Shown piece by piece: positions 15,414 to 20,852 of a stretch of DNA of 20,852 bases. A program made the position numbers and the translations under genes. A model generated the notes under the pieces. That model did no database searches and had not been told where the DNA came from. It worked only from the letters and a program-made list of their open reading frames with translations. Origin of the DNA: Synergistaceae bacterium (GTDB taxonomy: Bacteria > Synergistota > Synergistia > Synergistales > Aminobacteriaceae); assembly GCA_017455085.1 (NCBI GenBank), contig JAFTBT010000018.1:1-20852 (forward strand). Direction: 5' to 3'. Position 1 is the first letter of the stretch; each line of letters begins with the position of its first letter.

Positions 15414-16344
15414 GAGAATACAGACACTAATACTCACTGCGTTATCCCTGTTTGCTGATGATGCAGCTAACGAAGAAGACAGGAAAATTCCCGTAGGTGG
15501 TCAGGCAGTCATTGAGGGCGTACTCATGAAGGGGAAAGATGCTTGGGGTTTGGCTGTGCGCAGGCCTCAGGGAGACATTTTCACGGACTCTTGGCCGCAT
15601 TCCTCACGCACTAAAAGATTTCCGTACAAGCTGCCATTTTTGCGCGGAGTGGTGACTATGTGCGAGATGCTGGGCGTGGGATTTAGGGCACTGTCTCGTT
15701 CGGCAGAAGTAGCCCTTGAGGAGACACAGGAGAAACTCACTTTCAAGGATATTCTGGTCTCTGTAGGAGTTGCTGTGCTGGCAGTAGGAGGGCTGTTCAT
15801 TGCGCTTCCGTTATGGCTGGCTGGGAAAATAGCTGCTGCTCCCTTGACCGTCAACATCACTGAAGGAGTCTTGCGTGCGGTGATATTCATCGGGTACGTT
15901 GCAGCGATAGGCATGTGGGGGGATATTAGGCAGGTGTTCAGGTATCACGGCGCGGAACACAAAACCATTAACGCCTTCGAGCATGGTCTGGACATGACAC
16001 CAGAAAATATCATGACCTGCTCCAGAATCCACCCGAGGTGTGGGACTTCGTTTTTGTTGATAGCTGTGATTGTGAGCATAGTGGTATTTTCTCCGGTGAA
16101 GGCATTGATTGCTGGTGAGAGCTTTGTGCTGCAGGTAGCGGCTAGAATTGTGTTGATACCTGTAGTTATCGGAATATCGTACGAGATTATCAGATTGGCA
16201 TCACGTTCTGGGAAAGTCGGGCTGTGCGTGATAGCTCCGTTCTTGAGCCTGCAATACCTAACCACCAGAGAGCCGAACATACATCACGCTGAAGTAGCCT
16301 TAGCATCACTAAATACTGCTATGGAGGGGTCTCTGACAGCGTAA
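15406..16344 (+). CDS. DUF1385 (YqhQ-like) membrane protein
   Basis: The 312-residue protein belongs to the DUF1385 family, of unsettled function. Visible hallmarks are VGGQAVIEGVLMKG at about 31-44, RGVVTMCEMLG, and the His-rich block YHGAEHKTINAFE followed by HPRCGTSF. Several membrane segments lie around 113-140, 150-170 and 215-262. The start is TTG at 15406 with GGAGG nine bases upstream, overlapping thyX. Its linkage with rpmE and prfA is seen in many Firmicutes and related phyla. The conserved His and Cys residues suggest a metal or catalytic role, but that is inference. Confidence 0.9.
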   Translation: MIKRIQTLILTALSLFADDAANEEDRKIPVGGQAVIEGVLMKGKDAWGLAVRRPQGDIFTDSWPHSSRTKRFPYKLPFLRGVVTMCEMLGVGFRALSRSAEVALEETQEKLTFKDILVSVGVAVLAVGGLFIALPLWLAGKIAAAPLTVNITEGVLRAVIFIGYVAAIGMWGDIRQVFRYHGAEHKTINAFEHGLDMTPENIMTCSRIHPRCGTSFLLIAVIVSIVVFSPVKALIAGESFVLQVAARIVLIPVVIGISYEIIRLASRSGKVGLCVIAPFLSLQYLTTREPNIHHAEVALASLNTAMEGSLTA

Positions 16345-16368
16345 GTACAGATTACGAGATTGTGAGAG

Positions 16369-16401
16369 CATCACGGATTTGTACGAACATCACGGATTTG
16401 T
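16369..16401 (+). repeat. Two copies of CATCACGGATTTGT in the prfA leader
   Basis: A 14-base word occurs at 16369-16382 and 16388-16401, a 19-base period, in the 110-base gap before prfA. It may be a small duplication or a paired operator; no known binding site is recognised. Confidence 0.6.
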
Positions 16402-16454
16402 TAATTCATATATAGCAGTCATCAACACATCTCACTAAAGGAGGCACGATACAC

Positions 16455-17534
16455 ATGAATATAGAGCCGAAATTACAGGCTATCGTTCAGGAATTTATTG
16501 ACATAGAGAAAAAACTATCTGACCCCAAAATCGTCTCGGACATCAAGGAACTTCAGGCTCTCGGCAAAAAACGCGCACAACTTGAGCCAGTCGTCAACAT
16601 GTACAGAGACTTTCAGGCCGCACAAAAAGCTATAGCCGAAGCACGCGAACTCATCAAGTCTGGAGACAGCGAACTCGAAGCACTAGCCCGTGAGGAAATC
16701 GCAGAGCTTGAACCCAAAATCGACAACTTCACCAGAGACTTGACACTCCTGCTTTTGCCACAAGACCCCAACGACGACAAAAGCGTCATCGTGGAAATCC
16801 GAGCAGGCACCGGCGGAGACGAAGCTACCCTGTTTGCGGCTGACCTGTTCAGAATGTACACACGTTTCTGCGAACGCCAACGCTGGAAAATCGAGGTCAT
16901 AGACAGCTCCACTAACACCGCAGGCATCGGAGGCTATAAGGAAATCAATTTCAGAATCGCATCTCAGGGCGCGTACAGCAAGATGAAGTTCGAGTCTGGA
17001 GTTCACCGTGTTCAGAGAGTCCCGGTGACTGAAGCATCAGGACGCATACACACATCAGCGGCTACGGTTGCGGTATTGCCTGAAGCTGATGACGTGGAGG
17101 TAGAAATCCGACCTGAAGACCTCAAAATCGACACATACAGATCCAGCGGCGCAGGAGGACAGCACGTAAACATGACCGACTCCGCAGTCAGAATCACTCA
17201 CCTTCCCACAGGAATAGTCGTAACGTGTCAGGATGAACGCTCGCAGATCAAGAACAGGGCTAGAGCTATGAGCTACCTAAAGACAAAACTGTACGACCTT
17301 GAACAGCAGAAGCAGCTCTCCGAACAAGCCAGTGAACGCCGCGGCATGATTGGCTCAGGTGACAGAAGCGAACGGATCAGAACGTATAACTTCCCGCAGA
17401 ATCGCATCACTGACCACAGGATTAACCTCACTCTCTACAAGCTGGATACGTATCTTGACGGCGATTTGTACGAGATGATTGACGCTATGGTGCTTGCTGA
17501 ACAGACGCAGAAACTCCAGAATCTTGAGGCTTAG
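16455..17534 (+). CDS. prfA: Peptide chain release factor 1
   Basis: Recognises UAA and UAG and triggers peptide release. The 359-residue protein has the RF1-type tripeptide PVT at 190-192 (RVPVTEASGRIHTS) in the codon-reading loop, and the universal GGQ at 234-236, whose Gln is methylated by PrmC. GGAGG ten bases upstream supports the ATG. prmC follows with an 11-base overlap, so enzyme and substrate are made together. Confidence 0.98.
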   Translation: MNIEPKLQAIVQEFIDIEKKLSDPKIVSDIKELQALGKKRAQLEPVVNMYRDFQAAQKAIAEARELIKSGDSELEALAREEIAELEPKIDNFTRDLTLLLLPQDPNDDKSVIVEIRAGTGGDEATLFAADLFRMYTRFCERQRWKIEVIDSSTNTAGIGGYKEINFRIASQGAYSKMKFESGVHRVQRVPVTEASGRIHTSAATVAVLPEADDVEVEIRPEDLKIDTYRSSGAGGQHVNMTDSAVRITHLPTGIVVTCQDERSQIKNRARAMSYLKTKLYDLEQQKQLSEQASERRGMIGSGDRSERIRTYNFPQNRITDHRINLTLYKLDTYLDGDLYEMIDAMVLAEQTQKLQNLEA

Positions 17535-18420
17535 TGATTACGCGAAACGGCTTGAGCTTGCTGGTGTAGGCAATGGCTTTCAGGAGGCGTTGTGGCTGGC
17601 GGAGTATGCTTTGAGTGAGGATACTGCACATATTATTGCGCGGAGGGAGTTTTCTCCGGAAGAGGCGGCCAAGATTGAGAAAGTCATTGCGCGAAGGGAA
17701 GCAGGAGAGCCTTTGCAGTATATTACTGGTGTGGCAGATTTTTACGGCAGGGATTTTCATGTAGGCTTCGGCGTGCTGATACCCAGACATGACACAGAGA
17801 CACTCATTCAGGCAGTGGTGAAGCATTTTGCGCGCTATGAGGCTTTCACGTTCACGGACTGGGGAACGGGTTCGGGGTGTATAGCTGTGAGTATTCTGCT
17901 GGAGTTCCCGAAGACGTATGCGTATCTTGTGGAGGCGAGCCCTGATGCGCAGAGATATGCAGAGATGAACTTGCGGCAATATGGCCTAACTGACAGAGCA
18001 GAGTTTGTTGCTGATGGTGATGTACACTGTCGCACTGATGGGGCAGAGTTTGTTGCTGATGGTGATGTACATTGTCGCACTGATGGAGCAAAGTTTTCAC
18101 AGACACTCCCGAAATGTACACTCACTATCTCGAACCCTCCGTATATTCCTACAGGAGAAATCAATGGCCTCATGAAGAGCGTTCGTGAGTATGAGCCTGT
18201 CACTGCTCTTGACGGAGGTGATGACGGTATGAATTTTTACAGGGAGATTTTCGCGAAGGCTGACAGTGATTGTATAATTCTGGAGACGGGGAACATCAAG
18301 CAGGTACATGCGCTGAAAACTATGGCAGACAAATATATCTGCTGTGATGAAGTCAGGGATGCAGGGAATTTTCCGAGATGCTTAGTATTCACAAGGAGGG
18401 CTGTTCATGAAAAAACTTAA
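17524..18420 (+). CDS. prmC: Release factor glutamine methyltransferase with internal duplication
   Basis: Methylates the GGQ glutamine of release factors using S-adenosylmethionine. Motifs: GEPLQYITG, IPRHDTETLI, the SAM loop DWGTGSGCIA and the catalytic NPPYI. The start is uncertain: I take TTG at 17524, which places LSDYAKRLELAG at the family's usual N-terminus and overlaps prfA by 11 bases; TTG at 17479 would add 15 residues inside prfA. Between the VADGD strand and NPPYI the protein carries AEFVADGDVHCRTDG twice, from a 45-bp tandem duplication. The extra residues would sit in a loop near the SAM site, so activity may survive but should not be assumed. Confidence 0.93.
   Translation: MRLSDYAKRLELAGVGNGFQEALWLAEYALSEDTAHIIARREFSPEEAAKIEKVIARREAGEPLQYITGVADFYGRDFHVGFGVLIPRHDTETLIQAVVKHFARYEAFTFTDWGTGSGCIAVSILLEFPKTYAYLVEASPDAQRYAEMNLRQYGLTDRAEFVADGDVHCRTDGAEFVADGDVHCRTDGAKFSQTLPKCTLTISNPPYIPTGEINGLMKSVREYEPVTALDGGDDGMNFYREIFAKADSDCIILETGNIKQVHALKTMADKYICCDEVRDAGNFPRCLVFTRRAVHEKT
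17998..18087 (+). repeat. 45-bp in-frame tandem duplication inside prmC
   Basis: Units 17998-18042 and 18043-18087 differ at two of 45 positions, both silent. A third, partial unit (GCAAAGTTT) follows at 18088. The high identity points to a recent event, and the 15-codon length keeps the frame. Confidence 0.95.
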
Positions 18421-18718
18421 GAGGCGCACAGCTGAAACTCTCATAGAAATTATTACGGCTATGACTGTTTTCGGGGTTATATCGTATGGGATATTTGACT
18501 TCATGGCTAACCAGACACTTCACCTTGCGCGTATACGAGACAGGGAAAATATGCTCTATGCCGCTCAAAAACTCATATCCTGCTCAAGCTGTGATGTCAA
18601 TGTGGACAAGTTTACGCTCATACCTGATACAGGAGTCGAGTACACGTACATCAAAACCAGCAAAGTATTGACTCTCAGGAACAGCAGCGGTACAACTATG
18701 ACATTCACAATTCATTGA
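18407..18718 (+). CDS. Small pilin-like (prepilin-type) protein
   Basis: The 103-residue protein has a type IV prepilin-like N-terminus: a basic leader (MKKLKRRTA), then ETLIE and a hydrophobic helix. Cleavage after Ala9 would put Glu14 at the +5 position, as in pilins, but the usual Gly at -1 and Phe at +1 are replaced. The rest is short, with two cysteines (CSSC, about 58-61) and a beta-rich C-terminus. GGAGG seven bases upstream sets the ATG, and the gene overlaps prmC by 14 bases. A minor pseudopilin of a secretion or uptake machine is the best guess; no peptidase or assembly genes are in view. Confidence 0.65.
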   Translation: MKKLKRRTAETLIEIITAMTVFGVISYGIFDFMANQTLHLARIRDRENMLYAAQKLISCSSCDVNVDKFTLIPDTGVEYTYIKTSKVLTLRNSSGTTMTFTIH

Positions 18719-18763
18719 TGTATCTTTGTAAAGCAATTGGTTTTCTGCCTGCACTGAAGTTAA

Positions 18764-18856
18764 TTATTGTGTTGGGATCAATGGCTTTTGTACGGTTCGC
18801 GTAACGTTTTCTGACGCAGACTTGTTGTAAGGCTTGTATAATGTTTCCTGATACAT
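18764..18856 (-). CDS. Possible 30-residue ORF with hairpin-masked ribosome binding site
   Basis: On the minus strand, ATG at 18856 follows AGGAGG by six bases and opens a 30-codon frame (MYQETLYKPYNKSASENV and on). The AGGAGG is one arm of the repeat hairpin, so it would be masked in the RNA. In unit 2 the same start (18959) gives only eight codons. It may be chance; no homolog is recognised. Confidence 0.2.
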   Translation of the reverse strand: MYQETLYKPYNKSASENVTRTVQKPLIPTQ

Positions 18857-18862
18857 GTATGT

Positions 18863-18892
18863 CCTCCTGAAAATGTCGGGAGGCTGTTTTTT
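18863..18892 (+). terminator. Terminator in repeat unit 1
   Basis: CCTCCTGA (18863-18870) pairs with TCGGGAGG (18876-18883) around a five-base loop, followed by six T at 18887-18892. It can end the rpsO-to-pilin transcript. Confidence 0.75.
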
Positions 18893-18965
18893 CCCCCTCA
18901 ACCGCCAACAAATAACCTTGTGAGAATACAACCTATTCGCATAATGTTTCCTGATACATGTATGT

Positions 18966-18995
18966 CCTCCTGAAAATGTCGGGAGGCTGTTTTTT
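18966..18995 (+). terminator. Terminator in repeat unit 2
   Basis: An exact copy of the unit 1 hairpin, 103 bases downstream, with T at 18990-18995. Two terminators in tandem give a strong insulator before the next operon. Confidence 0.75.
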
Positions 18996-19051
18996 CCCCC
19001 CTCAACTGCCAACAAATAACCTTGTGAGAATGACAACTATTTACGATTTTT

Positions 19052-19092
19052 ATTGTGAATGAATAAGTGTATAACTCAAACAATTTCACAAT
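19052..19092. promoter_or_regulatory. Inverted repeat ATTGTGAA / TTCACAAT upstream of the oxidoreductase
   Basis: Eight-base perfect arms at 19052-19059 and 19085-19092, 25 bases apart, lie where a promoter for 19137 is expected. They could bind a regulator as two half sites. The spacing is not that of a CRP/FNR site. Confidence 0.3.
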
Positions 19093-19136
19093 CTACATAA
19101 CTTTTATAACTCACATACAGGAAGGGAGAATCATTA

Positions 19137-20026
19137 ATGTCATTCTCGCTAGGATTTATCGGATTCGGAGAAGCTGCCTACAACATGGATAAAGGCCTCC
19201 GCAATGAAGAACTCACAGATATCAAAGCCCATGATGTCGTCATGGACAAAGAAGACCCCATGCGCGATACCGTCCTCAACAGGTGCAAAGATGCTGACAT
19301 CAAAGCCGTTTCTCAGCACAAGAACTCGTCCAGAACAGCGACATAGTTGTCATCGCAGTACCCGCAAGATCCACCGCCTCCACCGCCGACAGACTCAGGC
19401 AGTACGCAAAACCCGGCCAGCTCTTCGCAGACGTTACTACCGCACTTCCGCCCATCAAGGAAGCTCAAGCAAAAGCATACGCAGAAATCGGCGCAGACTA
19501 CATCGACTCGGCTATGCTCGGCTCACTCATGGCACTCGGCCACAAAGTACCCATACTTGCCTCCGGAAAAGACTGCAAGCAATGGCACGACACCATGACT
19601 CCGTTCAACATGAAGATCACTGAGGGAATCGAGGGACTCATCGTTGAGACGCTGCTATTTGCCCGTAAATGCGGAGTCGAGGAATACATACTCTCCTCAA
19701 TCTCCAACTCTATGAATCGCGACAAGTTCGAGGATATCGCGCTGAGAATGGCAGGAGCAGATATGATTCACTCTGAGCGCAGAAGTTTCGAGGTCGGCGA
19801 ATCTATGGAGCTCATGAAGGAAGTCGAAGTCGAGCCGTTAATGGCTATGGGCACAAAAGAAAGGCTTGCACGTACCGCAGCACTTGGCCTCAATCAGGAA
19901 CTTCACGGCATAGTCCCGAAAGAGTTCGACAAAATATTCCCTCTGGGAAGAAAAACTAGTTCTCGTTGCAGTTATGGCTATGGCCGGAACATCTTTTGCC
20001 GCAGACTGGCCGACAAAAACCGTTAA
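19137..20026 (+). pseudogene. NAD(P)-binding DUF1932-type oxidoreductase, frameshifted and 3'-fused
   Basis: The N-terminus (MSFSLGFIGFGEAAYNM) is a Rossmann fold with GFGEAA, of the 6-phosphogluconate dehydrogenase-like group. After IKAV near 19310 the frame must change: frame 1 stops at 19346, while from 19313 another frame continues with SAQELVQNSDIVVIAVPA, then DVTTALPPIKEA and DSAMLGSLMALGHKVPI, typical of the family, through a C-terminal helical domain resembling DUF1932. One missing base explains it. Past KIFPLG (about 19947) the frame runs into the signal peptide of the next gene out of frame and stops at 20026, so its own 3' end is lost. GGAAGGGAG precedes the ATG. It could be a decayed gene or an assembly error. 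Confidence 0.75.
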
Positions 20027-20852
20027 TGTTGTTCTGCCTTACGGAGCAGGCGGAGACACAGATACGTATTGCCGTCAGCTTTTCCAGAGGGTCAGCAAAA
20101 TCACAGGGCAGACTTTCGTGGTCATCAACCAGCAGGGCGGAAGCGGTATAGTCGCAGCAATGGACGTTCTCAACAAACCCAATGACGGCTACACACTGCT
20201 CTTCAACCACACCGGCGCGGCACTCGTTCAGGAAGCTACAGGCATGGTGGATTTCTCGTACACGAAGGATTTCGAGAACTACTGCACTGTCGCTATCGAT
20301 GAGACATATACGCTCGTGGCTGTTGCTCCGGATGGTGAGCACAAGACCTACAGCAATGGCTGGAAGAATCTCGCGGACATGATCGCGTACGCAAAGGATA
20401 CCCCCGCCAAAGTCAGGTACTCCACAGTTTTCGGATCAACGACTGAGTACGTAGGCACAATGCTTGAGAGTCAGGCAGGAGTCCAGTTCGACAACATCAA
20501 CGTCGGGACTTCAGGCGGTGAGAGAATGGCGGCAATGCTCGGCGGACAGGTCGATATACTTGCGGCGAAAAGACTACATAGAGAAGGGCGATCTCGTGTG
20601 TCTCGCAGTCATGTCGAAACAGAGAGTTCCCGGAATCGACTACCCGACATTTACGGAGCTGGGGTATGACAAAGTCGTAACGGCCAAGAAATACGAGATC
20701 AAGTTCCCCAAAGGCACAGACAAGGCCATTGTCGACAAGCTCGCCGGAATCTGCAAGGATATAGTTCTTAATGATTCCAGCTTTGCGGAGACGTTGAAGG
20801 TCTATTACGCACAGCCTCTCTACAGGGACGCAGCACAGATGAACAAGGAAGA
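19950..20852 (+). pseudogene. TctC-type tripartite tricarboxylate transporter binding protein, no start codon, frameshifted, 3' partial
   Basis: Periplasmic substrate-binding protein of the TTT family (Bug type). From 19950 the frame reads EKLVLVAVMAMAGTSFAA then DWPTKTVNVVLPYGAGGDTD, so a signal peptide with its first residues and start codon missing; the ATG at 19974 would remove most of the signal. The ligand-site motifs INQQGGSG and NDGYTLLF are present. After VDILAA near 20571 the frame breaks: frame 1 ends at 20669, while the correct sequence resumes one frame over as KDYIEKGDLVCLAVMSKQR and runs to the right edge. The insoluble partners TctA/TctB would be expected downstream, outside the window. 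The partner oxidoreductase abuts it directly. Confidence 0.8.

Larger units (their letters stand above)
18838..19046 (+). repeat. 103-bp tandem intergenic repeat, two units
   Basis: Unit 1 runs 18838-18940 and unit 2 18941 to about 19046; from ATAATGTTTCCTG to TGTGAGAAT they are almost identical, differing by one C/T change and one extra C. Each holds the palindrome ATACATGTAT and a hairpin with a T run. A degenerate partial copy (GTAACGTTTTCTGACGCAG) precedes unit 1 near 18801. Confidence 0.9.
18719..19136. other. Intergenic region with tandem repeats, terminators and no convincing long gene
   Basis: This 418-base gap holds a 103-bp tandem repeat (18838-19046), each unit with a terminator and a 10-base palindrome. 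An inverted repeat ATTGTGAA (19052-19059) and TTCACAAT (19085-19092) and the Shine-Dalgarno of the next gene lie to its right. Possible -10 boxes TATAAC occur near 19070 and 19105, but no strong -35 accompanies them. Long minus-strand frames here are repeat artefacts. Confidence 0.7.

Noticed and set aside
18705..19089. Three overlapping minus-strand frames of 63-90 codons
   Set aside because: They arise from the 103-bp tandem repeat, repeat the same residues out of one another's frame, and match no family. Only a 30-codon start with a Shine-Dalgarno is kept as a weak candidate.
19052..19092. CRP/FNR binding site
   Set aside because: TGTGA and TCACA are present, but separated far more than the six bases of that site class.

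Overview
The window looks like a chromosomal piece from a member of the phylum Synergistota (Synergistaceae-like). The best single clue is the C-terminus of the first protein: a Ser/Gly-rich stretch with GGCN, a hydrophobic segment and a terminal RKRR, which matches the Synergist-CTERM sorting signal as I know it. A tripartite tricarboxylate transporter (TctC-type) binding protein, common in that group, fits as well. No database search was possible, so the assignment rests on recognised motifs.

Layout. (1) 1-2905, plus strand: the 3' part of a large surface protein gene with InlB B-type repeats, Ig-like domains, a Pro/Gln linker, leucine-rich repeats and the Synergist-CTERM tail, followed by a terminator. 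(2) 2968-13917, minus strand: one long run of overlapping or closely spaced genes, transcribed from about 13950 leftwards: rpiB-upp fusion, wecA-like transferase, a newly noticed His-rich small ORF, wecB, an ankyrin protein, a murA fragment, an Rpn/PD-(D/E)XK nuclease, murA, a P-loop NTPase with an Asp23-like tail, a family-4 uracil-DNA glycosylase, uppS, cdsA and dxr. Most of it supplies envelope precursors: isoprenoid (dxr), undecaprenyl carrier (uppS), phospholipid (cdsA), peptidoglycan (murA) and UDP-ManNAc or lipid-linked GlcNAc (wecB, wecA). (3) 14154-18718, plus strand: rpsO, rpmE, thyX, a DUF1385 membrane protein, prfA, prmC and a small pilin-like protein. (4) 18719-19136: intergenic, with a 103-bp tandem repeat carrying terminators. 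(5) 19137-20852, plus strand: an NAD(P)-binding DUF1932-like oxidoreductase and a TctC-type binding protein, both broken by frame shifts and joined at a deletion-like junction.

The accessory layer is the interesting part. Between wecB and murA sit an ankyrin gene, a partial second copy of the murA start and an Rpn-type nuclease. The two murA starts are direct repeats exactly 1000 bp apart, so the nuclease gene is bracketed by them. The ankyrin gene plus murA fragment is in turn bracketed by a 17-bp direct repeat that forms the Shine-Dalgarno and start of both accessory genes. A 66-bp tandem repeat between wecA and wecB encodes a His/Cys-rich peptide that ends on the wecB start codon. prmC carries a fresh-looking 45-bp in-frame duplication. 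Short tandem duplications thus recur across the window.
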